Shown here: one piece after another, positions 1 through 7,549 of the stretch
How the letters are laid out: each line of letters opens with the position of its first letter
Position numbering within the stretch: the first letter of the stretch is position 1
Origin: Clostridium sp. UBA4548
GTDB taxonomy: Bacteria; Bacillota; Clostridia; Clostridiales; Clostridiaceae
Reading direction: 5' to 3'
DNA length: 64,000 bases
NCBI RefSeq assembly: GCF_002387895.1
Contig: NZ_DGLI01000001.1
Coordinates: 135,705 to 199,704 of the forward strand
Notes under the pieces: generated by a model
Databases searched by the model: none
What the model was told of the DNA's origin: nothing
What the model saw: the letters and a program-made list of their open reading frames with translations, nothing else
Program-made: the position numbers and the translations under genes

Positions 1-769
1 CATAAACTCCCGCTTCAGACTCTTCTATGGCATTTACCACTAATATATTTTTTTTTGCCTTTTTTAATTTCACTATAGCAAATTCGCAATTAGGTGCTAC
101 ACTTGAAAAAGCTTCAGTTTGATCTAATTTTCTTCCCCCAACAATACCTGCCATTGCTGTACCATATCCTGTTTCATCCCTATGCTCCACTTTATCATAA
201 GGATTTTGTCCAAGAGTATTAAGCTTTATAGCTTCATTTATATCCAATCTTGTAAATTCTTTTCCATAAATAATGCTATGATGCCTTTTTCCCATATCAA
301 TGGTTTGATCCCAAATACTTATTATTCTGGTAGTTCCATCTTCCTTCATGAACCTTGGGTTGAGATAATCTATGCCTGTACTTATGATTCCAACCACTAC
401 ACCCTCTCCATTATAGGGTACGTTCCCCTTTTCTATCCCCTTAGGACTGAAGGGTCCTTCTTCTAATACTGTTGGTGTTAGTGTATAGGGGAAATTTTTA
501 TGCAAGATTGTTATTTCAGGAACACTTTGTAATAAAGTATTAAGCATACCTTGTTTAACAAAAATAGTTCCAAAAAAATTATCAGTATAATACATCTTAG
601 CATAATCAATATTTTTCAATCTTTCCTGAATATCTCCTGTAAATTCCACAAAATAAGCATCATATCCTTCATTAAAAAAGAGTTCTTTATAATTTACTTC
701 TTCAACCTCTTTACTACCCTCAGTAGTTGAATTTGCCTCCCTGAAATTGCTAAGCCTTTCCCCTTTCAT
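1..769 (-). CDS. Csp-like subtilisin-family (S8) pseudoprotease, N-terminal part
   Basis: The gene runs off the left edge; 256 codons are visible. The start is the ATG at 769, preceded by a GGAGGGGAG ribosome binding site. The first ~110 residues form a prodomain-like region. The S8 catalytic domain follows, with the GEGVVVG entry near residue 121 and a SIWDQTI motif near 151, both typical of the clostridial Csp/germination protease group. The expected catalytic Asp (D-T-G-I-D in relatives) reads S-T-G-I-D here, so it is Ser130. The catalytic His block (G-H-G-T-H-V-A-G in relatives) reads G-Y-G-T-A-M-A-G, so it is Tyr202. Two triad residues are therefore lost in an otherwise open frame; the Ser part lies outside the window. 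In C. difficile, CspC and CspA are Csp pseudoproteases that signal during spore germination, and a similar non-enzymatic role is inferred. The family call is firm; the exact subfamily is not. Confidence 0.8.
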   Translation of the reverse strand, partial: MKGERLSNFREANSTTEGSKEVEEVNYKELFFNEGYDAYFVEFTGDIQERLKNIDYAKMYYTDNFFGTIFVKQGMLNTLLQSVPEITILHKNFPYTLTPTVLEEGPFSPKGIEKGNVPYNGEGVVVGIISTGIDYLNPRFMKEDGTTRIISIWDQTIDMGKRHHSIIYGKEFTRLDINEAIKLNTLGQNPYDKVEHRDETGYGTAMAGIVGGRKLDQTEAFSSVAPNCEFAIVKLKKAKKNILVVNAIEESEAGVY

Positions 770-1002
770 TGCTCCCCTCCTATAGACTAAGTGCTTTATA
801 CAAGCTTATACCTACATAATAAACCTTTTCATTATATGTTACGATAATTCTAAGTTTCATTACATACCTATAATTACATTATATTAGCTTTTATCTATAT
901 AGTTCTTCAAAATGAAATAGGTCTTATTTATTCTTTACTAAATTACTCGAGTAATCTGCCTAATAGGTTCCGCAATATTACTTTTGTAACATATATTTAG
1001 CT

Positions 1003-1728
1003 TCATATAAAATTAATAGCTTTTACTGGGCATTTATTAATAACCTTTTTCACCTCTTCCAACTCCTCTTCTTTGACTTTAATATATTTTAATTTAGCTT
1101 TTTTATCTACAATTTCAAAGTAATTTGGTGAAAATCTTTCACATAATCCACAGCCAACACAATAATGAGTTTTTATACTTAAGCATTCTCCTTCATTATT
1201 ATTTGTTGAATTGTCTAGAGGAATCTCCTGTTTTTTTACTATCTTTGAAGTGATGTAAGCCATAATAAATATTGAAATTACAGTAAGTATCCATCTTATG
1301 CCCATAAATTTAGCACCTAGAAACTTAGCTTCATTTGCTAACATAGGTAATTTTATAACAGCCCAAGAGCTTAGAATAATAAATATATTTCCAACACTAG
1401 CGCCTTTACTTAATAGCATTTTACAGATTGGAAAAGCAGCATAAATTGGACCTGCGGAAATGCTACCTAATAATAAAGAAAACACCCCACCTTTTAACCC
1501 AGAATTATCTCCAAAGCTTTTTATTATAAGCTCCTTTGGAATAAGAGCTTCAATAACTGCGGTAAGAATAAAGATTACTGGCATGATAGATACCATTTCT
1601 TTAACATAATACATACTGTTTCCCATGGCCTTTGTTGCATAATCAGGAGCTGTTATAAAAAGCCCTAGGTATATGATTGCTACTAAAGCTAATAGTTTAT
1701 TATTCTTAACAAGATTTAATATCTTCAT
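1003..1728 (-). CDS. Permease C-terminal half fused to a 4Fe-4S ferredoxin domain
   Basis: This is a 241-residue protein. Residues ~1-165 are hydrophobic with about five membrane segments and resemble one half of the ArsP/DUF318-type predicted permeases (glycine-rich GSISAGPIYAAFP motif near residue 88). The C-terminal ~60 residues are a ferredoxin-like domain with CVGCGLC and a downstream CP, enough for a single 4Fe-4S cluster. The ATG overlaps the stop of the upstream permease half by four bases, so the two halves are translationally coupled. The substrate is unknown. The iron-sulfur domain suggests redox sensing or gating, which is inference. It is the last gene of a cupin-permease-permease operon divergent from a Crp-type regulator. 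Confidence 0.75.
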   Translation of the reverse strand: MKILNLVKNNKLLALVAIIYLGLFITAPDYATKAMGNSMYYVKEMVSIMPVIFILTAVIEALIPKELIIKSFGDNSGLKGGVFSLLLGSISAGPIYAAFPICKMLLSKGASVGNIFIILSSWAVIKLPMLANEAKFLGAKFMGIRWILTVISIFIMAYITSKIVKKQEIPLDNSTNNNEGECLSIKTHYCVGCGLCERFSPNYFEIVDKKAKLKYIKVKEEELEEVKKVINKCPVKAINFI

Positions 1729-2207
1729 AATAGTACCCCCATAACAAGAGCTATTAGAATAGCAAAGATGAAACTTAGTATATTTCTACTTACTGCAAAC
1801 TTCAGCCCAAATTCTTGTTTTTCTAAAGGAATAGTCACAACTCCTACCATGGTTAAGGTAGTTAAAAAGGCTACTGAAGGAATAATACTTACCCCCATAT
1901 CCACAAAGGACCCTACCAGTGGAAAGGCCACAAAGGGTGGAATTAAGGTTATACCCCCAACTACAGCAGCGATAACTGTTGAGACAAAGGTGTTTGAACT
2001 TCCTAATACACCCTTTATGGTTGCTGGTGGAATAAAGGTGAGTAATAAACCTATGAGAAATAATATAGCAACTATTTTGCCAATCATATTTTTCATCATT
2101 CCCTTTGCCATCTGCATAGAATGGAGAGTTTTGCTCTTATCCTTCTTCATTGAATATATAAAGAGAATAATAGTTACTATCCAAAGAGCTATAGTAAAAA
2201 TATCCAT
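1725..2207 (-). CDS. Permease N-terminal half (ArsP/DUF318-like)
   Basis: This 160-residue integral membrane protein has four to five predicted transmembrane segments and a central P-P-F-V-A-F-P-L-V-G-S motif around residue 90. That motif matches the conserved core of predicted permeases of the ArsP_1/DUF318 type. Such permeases are usually one chain of about 300 residues; here the two halves are separate overlapping genes. The start lies two bases after the cupin stop, so the three genes form one operon. The transported solute cannot be read from the sequence. Arsenical export is known for some family members, but no other ars gene lies nearby. Confidence 0.7.
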   Translation of the reverse strand: MDIFTIALWIVTIILFIYSMKKDKSKTLHSMQMAKGMMKNMIGKIVAILFLIGLLLTFIPPATIKGVLGSSNTFVSTVIAAVVGGITLIPPFVAFPLVGSFVDMGVSIIPSVAFLTTLTMVGVVTIPLEKQEFGLKFAVSRNILSFIFAILIALVMGVLL

Positions 2208-2209
2208 AT

Positions 2210-2536
2210 TTATTCCCCTTTATAATCTCTTGGATTTGGTGTTTTAAACACAAAAAATTCTAGCACTTCTTCATGAAAATTATTGACATTCATTTTTGTA
2301 TTAAAGGGAATATTAAGAATATTTCCAACAGTATATTCATTAACTTCTCCATCATTAAATTTAGTTGTCATAGTCCCCCTTACAATTACCATATAAACAT
2401 TAGAATTTGAGTAATGCTCAGGTAGGCCTGTGCCTTTAACAAGCACCATGTGATTTAAGTGAATATTTTCGTCATCTACTATTTTTTCAACTATCTTCTC
2501 ATTTGTTACCATATACTTATAACTTTTCTCTATCAT
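2210..2536 (-). CDS. Small cupin-domain protein
   Basis: This is a 108-residue single-domain protein with a cupin_2-like pattern. A G-x-x-L-P-x-H segment near residue 36 is followed by a V-Y-M-V-I-V-R-G-T-M strand, a second G-N-I-L-N-I-P turn near residue 70, and a closing strand. Only part of the usual metal-binding His/Glu set is evident, so metal binding is uncertain. It has a good AGGAGG site and is the first gene of the operon with the split permease. It probably binds a small ligand or acts as a sensor or accessory for the permease; this is inferred only from the neighbourhood. Confidence 0.65.
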   Translation of the reverse strand: MIEKSYKYMVTNEKIVEKIVDDENIHLNHMVLVKGTGLPEHYSNSNVYMVIVRGTMTTKFNDGEVNEYTVGNILNIPFNTKMNVNNFHEEVLEFFVFKTPNPRDYKGE

Positions 2537-2597
2537 TGATAAAACCTCCTATTGAATATGTTATGATACTATTTTATAATTTTAACAACAGCAAATC

Positions 2598-2613
2598 AGT
2601 TACCATGGTAACT
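2598..2613. promoter_or_regulatory. Perfect 16-bp palindrome, candidate Crp/Fnr-family operator
   Basis: The sequence AGTTACCATGGTAACT is a perfect inverted repeat in the 99-bp gap between the divergent cupin operon and the Crp-type regulator gene. It ends about 22 bp before the regulator start and sits upstream of a plausible minus-strand promoter. Dyad length and position fit binding by a Crp/Fnr dimer, so autoregulation and control of the permease operon are likely. No second perfect copy was noticed in front of hcp. Confidence 0.6.
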
Positions 2614-2635
2614 AATTTTAAAAAAGAGGTATTCT

Positions 2636-3307
2636 ATGATTAAAAACAAGTTTCTAAATATATTAAAGATAAATAAGTTATTTAAAAATATATCAAGTGA
2701 TACCATTGTAAATTACTACAATAGAAATAGACTCATATTTTGTGAGTATAGAAAAAACTCAGTGATTCATTTTGAAAGTGAAGTTTGTAAGTATGTGGAT
2801 ATAATAATTGAAGGGGAAGTTACAGTTCAAAAGATTGATGAGAAAGGCAACGTACTCACCATTGCGGAATTTTCTGAGGGAGAAAACTTTGGAGAAAACC
2901 TTTTATTTTCTAATCATCCAATATACCCTATGAGTATAATTGCTAAAAAGGATACCATCTTACTCCAAGTTAGCAAGGAATTAATTCTTGAGCTTTGCCA
3001 AGATAATAAGGATTTTTTACTCCAATTTTTAAACTGCATCTCTGTAAAAACCAATATACTAACAAGTAAAATTCAAAGCATTTCATTAAAATCTATAAGA
3101 GAGTCTATAATCGATTTTCTTAACTATGAGTATCGCATACAAAACAACTATAGGATAACCCTTCAAATGTCTAAAAAAGAGTTAGCTGAAAGATTGGGAA
3201 TACAACGGACTTCTCTTTCTAGGGAACTAAATAAAATGAGGCAAGATGGATTGATAGACTTTGATGCACACTCAATTTTTATAAAAAATTTACAATTAAT
3301 AAAATAA
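2636..3307 (+). CDS. Crp/Fnr-family transcriptional regulator
   Basis: This is a 223-residue protein. Residues ~15-120 form a cyclic-nucleotide-binding-like beta barrel (G-E-V-T-V-Q-K near 61, F-S-E-G-E-N-F-G-E near 82). Residues ~145-215 form a Crp-type winged helix with the recognition region L-G-I-Q-R-T-S-L-S-R-E-L. There is no N-terminal Fnr cysteine cluster, so it is not a classical oxygen-sensing Fnr. A GAGG ribosome binding site precedes the ATG. It diverges from the cupin/permease operon across a perfect palindrome and lies next to hcp. Clostridial HcpR regulators belong to this superfamily, so a nitrosative or redox signal is plausible but not shown. Confidence 0.85.
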   Translation: MIKNKFLNILKINKLFKNISSDTIVNYYNRNRLIFCEYRKNSVIHFESEVCKYVDIIIEGEVTVQKIDEKGNVLTIAEFSEGENFGENLLFSNHPIYPMSIIAKKDTILLQVSKELILELCQDNKDFLLQFLNCISVKTNILTSKIQSISLKSIRESIIDFLNYEYRIQNNYRITLQMSKKELAERLGIQRTSLSRELNKMRQDGLIDFDAHSIFIKNLQLIK

Positions 3308-3429
3308 TATTTTATATTTTCTCTATGTGCTATACCACTTCTTGGAAAGATATTTTAATGTTCAAGTAGTTTCTCTATAGGATTTTAAGGTTAGTATTCT
3401 TTTTATTCATCATGAACTTCATTCATCTT

Positions 3430-3484
3430 CAAAAATTCTTAAGGGAACTAATGTAGGTTCTCGTTATTAGTTAAGTCTTGAATT
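3430..3484 (-). repeat. Dispersed intergenic repeat, family 1, inverted copy left of hcp
   Basis: Read on the minus strand, this 55-bp segment matches the copy at 5635-5690 over most of its length: ATTCAAGACTTA at the start, AACCT and TTAGTTCCC in the middle, TTTTTGAA at the end. Related copies occur at 28738, 31961 and 41754. It lies in the 384-bp gap between the Crp-type gene and hcp, which otherwise holds only the terminator at 3501-3553. Confidence 0.6.
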
Positions 3485-3500
3485 TGGTTTCCTTACAAAG

Positions 3501-3553
3501 AAAAACCATGGACAAATAGAGATGTAACGCATCTATTTATCTATGGTTTTTTT
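3501..3553. terminator. Bidirectional hairpin terminator between crp-like gene and hcp
   Basis: A long imperfect stem begins AAAAACCAT and ends ATGGTTTTTTT, with an inner pairing around AAATAGA/TCTATTT. It carries A and T tracts on its two flanks, so it can terminate both the plus-strand regulator transcript and the minus-strand hcp transcript. Confidence 0.75.
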
Positions 3554-3691
3554 GATATTAATTAAATATTAGTTTTGCCTGAATCCCTGATCAATTTATT
3601 TAATAAATTGCTCAACTAATTTATTAAGCTATTTTCTAATTTTCATTGGTTCAGGGTTCACTTGCCTCTACTTAATTAACTTTAACTCTTA

Positions 3692-5344
3692 TTAATTTCT
3701 TTGTCTAAGGGAACTTTTTAAGTCCTCATCAGCTGTACTTATTGGCATAATTCCAAAGGTATCTACTAGGTATTGTAATACATTTGGAGATATGAAGGCT
3801 GGTAAACTTGGTCCTAAGTACATATTCTTAATTCCAAGGGATAATAGTGCTAAAAGATCTGCCACTGCCTTTTGCTCATACCAAGAAAGTACTATAGTAA
3901 GTGGTAATGAGTTAACATCAGTTTCAAAAGCATCAGCAAGAGCTGTTGCTATTCTCACTGCTGAATAGGCATCATTACATTGACCTACATCTAATAGCCT
4001 TGGAAGTCCAGCTACTGTTCCAAAATCTAGTTTGTTAAATCTATATTTTCCGCAAGCCAAAGTTAAAATCACACAATCCTCTGGTACTTTCTCAGCAAAT
4101 TCAGTGTAATAGTTTCTTCCTGGTCTTGCTCCATCACAACCACCAATTAAGAAGAAGTGTCTTATCTTTCCTTCTTTAACTGCATTTACTATAGTCTCAG
4201 CATGAGATAAAGTAGCATGATGTCCAAAGCCTACTAAAATTTCCTTTTCTTCTTCGTCCTCTTTAAAGCCACCAAGTTCTAGTGCTTTATTAATTATTTC
4301 ACTAAAGTCCTTAGTTCCATCTTCTTTAACTTTTATGTTTTTAACTCCATCCCAACCCACAACATTGGTGGTAAAGATTCTATCTTTATATGTTTCTCTT
4401 GGTCTCATTAAACAGTTAGTAGTCATTAATATACATCCTGGAATTCCATCGAACTCTTTTTGTTGATTTTGCCAAGCTGATCCAAAGTTTCCTACTAAAT
4501 GCTTATATTTTTTAAGAGATGGATAGCCGTGAGCTGGTAACATTTCACCATGGGTATAAATATTAACTCCAGTTCCTTCTGTTTGCTCAAGTAACATTAC
4601 TAGATCTTTTAAATCGTGACCAGATATAATAATGAATGGACCTTTTTTAATATTAACATTAACCTTATGAGGTGAAGGATTCTTAAACTCTGTAGTGTTT
4701 GCATCATCAAGTGTTTTCATCACTAATACACTCATATCCCCTGTTCTCATAGTCATACGTATTAACTCTTCAACAGATAAGTTATCGTTTGTAGTAGCTT
4801 CTAAGCCTAAGAAATAGAAATTATCTACTTGGTAATTATTATAATTTAAGAATCTTGCTTGATGTCCATAAGCACTAATTCCTTTTAATCCATAAAGGAT
4901 TGTAGACCTTAAGGAGCGAACATCTGCATCTAACTCTTGATCGTACATTATACCTGCTTTAACTGCATCTTTAAGCATTTCCTCTTTTGTTTCACTTAAA
5001 TTATAGGTTGCAAAGTCTGGATACTGGCCTTCTGGTGCTTGATCTCTTAAATTTTCTTTTATTTTTTGAGATTTCTTTAATAGCTCTACATGAATCTGAG
5101 CATCAAAGTTTACATTTGTTAAGGTAGTAAACAAGCAATCTTCCATAAAGGCTACAATTTCCTTATCCATTGTTTCACCTTTTTCAATCAATGGTTTAGC
5201 ATAACAAGAAATACCTTTTAATTGGTATATTAATAAGTCTTGTAGGTTGGCTATTTCTGGAGTTTTTCCACAAACCCCACTTTTAGTACAGCCTTTTCCC
5301 CCCATAGTTTGTTCACATTGGTAACAAAACATTGCATTATCCAT
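3692..5344 (-). CDS. hcp: Hydroxylamine reductase / hybrid cluster protein
   Basis: This is a 550-residue cytoplasmic protein of full family length. The N-terminal cysteines 7, 10, 19 and 25 (C-x2-C-x8-C-x5-C) bind the 4Fe-4S cluster, and downstream Cys/His/Glu motifs (HGEMLPAHGYP, TTNCLM, GGCDGARPGRNYY, LACGKYRFNK) supply the hybrid Fe-S-O cluster. Hcp proteins reduce hydroxylamine in vitro and act as nitric oxide reductases in nitrosative stress. The gene is monocistronic with a GGAGGCG site before the ATG and is flanked on both sides by inverted copies of an intergenic repeat. The nearby Crp-type gene may regulate it, but the palindrome at 2598 does not recur perfectly at its promoter. Confidence 0.97.
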   Translation of the reverse strand: MDNAMFCYQCEQTMGGKGCTKSGVCGKTPEIANLQDLLIYQLKGISCYAKPLIEKGETMDKEIVAFMEDCLFTTLTNVNFDAQIHVELLKKSQKIKENLRDQAPEGQYPDFATYNLSETKEEMLKDAVKAGIMYDQELDADVRSLRSTILYGLKGISAYGHQARFLNYNNYQVDNFYFLGLEATTNDNLSVEELIRMTMRTGDMSVLVMKTLDDANTTEFKNPSPHKVNVNIKKGPFIIISGHDLKDLVMLLEQTEGTGVNIYTHGEMLPAHGYPSLKKYKHLVGNFGSAWQNQQKEFDGIPGCILMTTNCLMRPRETYKDRIFTTNVVGWDGVKNIKVKEDGTKDFSEIINKALELGGFKEDEEEKEILVGFGHHATLSHAETIVNAVKEGKIRHFFLIGGCDGARPGRNYYTEFAEKVPEDCVILTLACGKYRFNKLDFGTVAGLPRLLDVGQCNDAYSAVRIATALADAFETDVNSLPLTIVLSWYEQKAVADLLALLSLGIKNMYLGPSLPAFISPNVLQYLVDTFGIMPISTADEDLKSSLRQRN

Positions 5345-5634
5345 ATTAATTCGCCTCCTAAATTCTTATACTAATTCTCTTATATACTTACCAAATGCTA
5401 GAAAAATAATTCTTCATATAGATAAATATGTAAAAGCTATATTCAGTATATTACCATAATTTTCTGGAAATTAACATAGTTTCTTCTATTTTAATAATAA
5501 TTATTCTCCAGTATAAAGGACTATCTCATACTCCATAAGCATCTTATTTCAGAAGTCTCTTATATTTTTATCTATAAATTTCCAAGTATTCTTTCTATTT
5601 AGCTTATTATGTAATTAAGTTTACTATTATATGG

Positions 5635-5690
5635 AATTCAAGACTTACCTTATACCTGAAACCTGTATTAGTTCCCATAAGGCTTTTTGA
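5635..5690 (+). repeat. Dispersed intergenic repeat, family 1, copy right of hcp
   Basis: A segment of about 56 bp with AATTCAAGACTTA, AACCTGTATTAGTTCCC and AAGGCTTTTTGAA. It is the inverted counterpart of 3430-3484 and lies in the ~480-bp gap upstream of hcp. Apart from the promoter at 5827-5856 and this repeat, the gap is AT-rich with no coding signal. Confidence 0.6.
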
Positions 5691-5826
5691 AAATCAGTGA
5701 TATTTATAAGGAGTAAATTGAACTCTACCTAAAATAGCCTATAATTAAGACAAATTATACTTAGTCCTATTATTATATTATGACAAATTTCATTATTAGT
5801 TCTAATTTAGCTATACCCTAGGTTCA

Positions 5827-5856
5827 TTGACATTTTTTGGTTGGTTGCGTTATAAT
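5827..5856 (+). promoter_or_regulatory. Sigma-A type promoter for the CmpB-like membrane protein gene
   Basis: A perfect TTGACA (5827-5832) and a perfect TATAAT (5851-5856) are separated by 18 bp. The start codon at 5886 lies about 30 bp downstream. Confidence 0.8.
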
Positions 5857-5885
5857 CCTTTTAATAATGTATGGGGGTTTTACAG

Positions 5886-6713
5886 ATGTACAATTTTACA
5901 GAATACTTATGGTTTTTTATTATTTATGCTTTTATTGGCTGGTGCATAGAAGTTATATATCATGTTGTAAAGTCTGGAGAGTTTGTTAATAGAGGCTTCC
6001 TAAATGGTTCCATATGCCCAATCTATGGTTTAGGAATGGTTATTATAATTTATTTATTAACTCCTTTAAAAAATAATCTTTTCTTATTGTTTATTGGTTC
6101 TTTTTTACTTACATCATTTTTAGAATTTCTTACAGGGTATATCCTTGAAAAAATATTTCATAACAAATGGTGGGACTACTCTAATCTGCCCTTTAATATT
6201 AAAGGGTATATCTGTCTAGATTTTTCAATAAAATGGGGACTCGGTGGGGTGTTTATCATAAATATAATTCACTCCCCTATATCTAAAATCGTATCCCTTT
6301 CAGATAATGTAATTGGACATGCTATATTGTTATTTCTAATTTGCTGCCTCCTATCAGATTTTATTATAACTATTTTTGGTATCATGAAAATTAAAAAACA
6401 TATATATATCCTTGATGAAATTGCTAAAAAACTAAGATACTACTCTGATGACATTGGTGAAAATATTTATAGAAGAACAACTCTAGCCCTTAAGACTAAA
6501 GAGAATGTAAGGTGCAAATTTGATGAACAAAAATCAGAAATTAATTTAATGCTAAAAGAAAAGAATGTGAATCTTGAGGATTTAAAAATGAAATATGAAA
6601 AGGCAATAAAAGAAAAAAACTTCGTTCATAAGCGATTGGAAAAAGCTTTTCCAACTATTAGAGAAAAACTTCATAAATTCAACTCCAATAATATAAATAA
6701 CCATAAAGAATAG
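5886..6713 (+). CDS. CmpB-like (PF06541 type) membrane protein of unknown function
   Basis: This is a 275-residue protein. The ATG at 5886 is preferred over the one at 5871 because the GGGGG ribosome binding site lies between them. About five membrane segments occupy residues ~1-175, with the family hallmarks F-I-G-W-C-I-E, R-G-F-L-N-G-S-I-C-P-I-Y-G-L-G, L-E-F-L-T-G and W-W-D-Y-S-N-L-P-F-N-I-K-G-Y-I-C-L. These match the group annotated as putative ABC-transporter type IV/CmpB. The C-terminal ~90 residues are charged and probably coiled-coil. No ATPase partner is adjacent, so a transport role is unproven. It is a single-gene unit with its own promoter and a shared terminator at 6845. Confidence 0.8.
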   Translation: MYNFTEYLWFFIIYAFIGWCIEVIYHVVKSGEFVNRGFLNGSICPIYGLGMVIIIYLLTPLKNNLFLLFIGSFLLTSFLEFLTGYILEKIFHNKWWDYSNLPFNIKGYICLDFSIKWGLGGVFIINIIHSPISKIVSLSDNVIGHAILLFLICCLLSDFIITIFGIMKIKKHIYILDEIAKKLRYYSDDIGENIYRRTTLALKTKENVRCKFDEQKSEINLMLKEKNVNLEDLKMKYEKAIKEKNFVHKRLEKAFPTIREKLHKFNSNNINNHKE

Positions 6714-6844
6714 TGTATTAAATAAATTCATCATATTAATCATGCTGTTAGTTTCATCTAATGATACCCCTTACAGCTATTAACAGCTCTTTATCCATTA
6801 AATAGTAAATATGTACCTTGAAAAGTAAAGTTTGTAATAACAAA

Positions 6845-6869
6845 AACTATTGGCATTTTACCAATAGTT
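6845..6869. terminator. Bidirectional hairpin terminator
   Basis: The stem AACTATTGG / CCAATAGTT has a 7-nt loop and A and T tracts on the two flanks. It lies between convergent genes, the CmpB-like protein and the rubrerythrin-like protein. Confidence 0.8.
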
Positions 6870-6892
6870 CAATTTTAATTAATTGTTTTATA

Positions 6893-7426
6893 TTAAAAAT
6901 TAGGACATAGAGGCTTGTACCATCCTTGAGGATAATTGTCTACTGGACAAATAAAAGGTGCTTCTTTCCCTTCATGCAAATAACCACAATTTAAGCACTG
7001 CCATATTTCAACAGTATTACGATTGTATAAAGTTCCATTTAAAACATGATTATAGAGTTCTTCAAACTGCCTCCTATGCAAATCTAATACAACCCTAGCC
7101 TCTCTGTAAAAAATAGCAATCTCCTTAAATCCTTCTTCAGTGGCTTGTTTTTCATAATCTAAGAAACGCTCTAAGCTACTGGCTTCAGTTAACATAGAAT
7201 ATTGAAGATTTTCTTGTAGTGACTTAATTTGTCCTAAAAACCTTCCATAAACTTGTCTAGAGAGCCCAAGCTGATGTTCTGCAAACTCCTCATAAATTCT
7301 TGCAATAAATTCAAATCCTTCACTTCTTGCATGTTCTGCAAATAGTTGATATTGAGTTACGGTTCTTGAGTCTAGGGCAAAAGTTCTTTTTAAGTTTTCT
7401 TCAGTAATAGATCCAGAAAGTTCCAT
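6893..7426 (-). CDS. Rubrerythrin-like protein with degenerate metal sites
   Basis: This 177-residue protein has normal rubrerythrin length and layout: a four-helix erythrin domain (~1-135) and a C-terminal rubredoxin-like domain (~142-177). The frame is intact and has a good AGGAGG site, but expected ligands are altered. The first helix Glu (A-G-E-S in relatives) is Asp19. The second-helix E-x-x-H is replaced by Q-L-G-L. The last-helix E-x-x-H region reads V-L-D-L-H. In the rubredoxin part the first pair CLNCG is present, but the usual C-P-x-C reads C-P-V-D, with an extra Cys near the C-terminus. Normal rubrerythrins reduce peroxide with a diiron centre fed by the rubredoxin iron; this protein probably binds metal differently or not at all. 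The alignment was made by eye. Confidence 0.8.
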   Translation of the reverse strand: MELSGSITEENLKRTFALDSRTVTQYQLFAEHARSEGFEFIARIYEEFAEHQLGLSRQVYGRFLGQIKSLQENLQYSMLTEASSLERFLDYEKQATEEGFKEIAIFYREARVVLDLHRRQFEELYNHVLNGTLYNRNTVEIWQCLNCGYLHEGKEAPFICPVDNYPQGWYKPLCPNF

Positions 7427-7549
7427 AATTTTCCTCCTAAAACGTTTTTTATATCTTACTTACTTGGTATAATATATTATTATAACTATGTTATTATTAC
7501 TAAGTCGTTTCAGTAGGCTTTAATCTATAAAAATAATACTCTGGCAATA

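Noticed and set aside
1768..2247. 159-codon plus-strand frame
   Set aside because: It is antisense to the permease N-terminal half, with no ribosome binding site and no sensible protein pattern.
5345..5500. Copy of the 2598 palindrome in front of hcp
   Set aside because: Only a half-like ATTACCAT is present near 5450; without the second arm it does not support common regulation.
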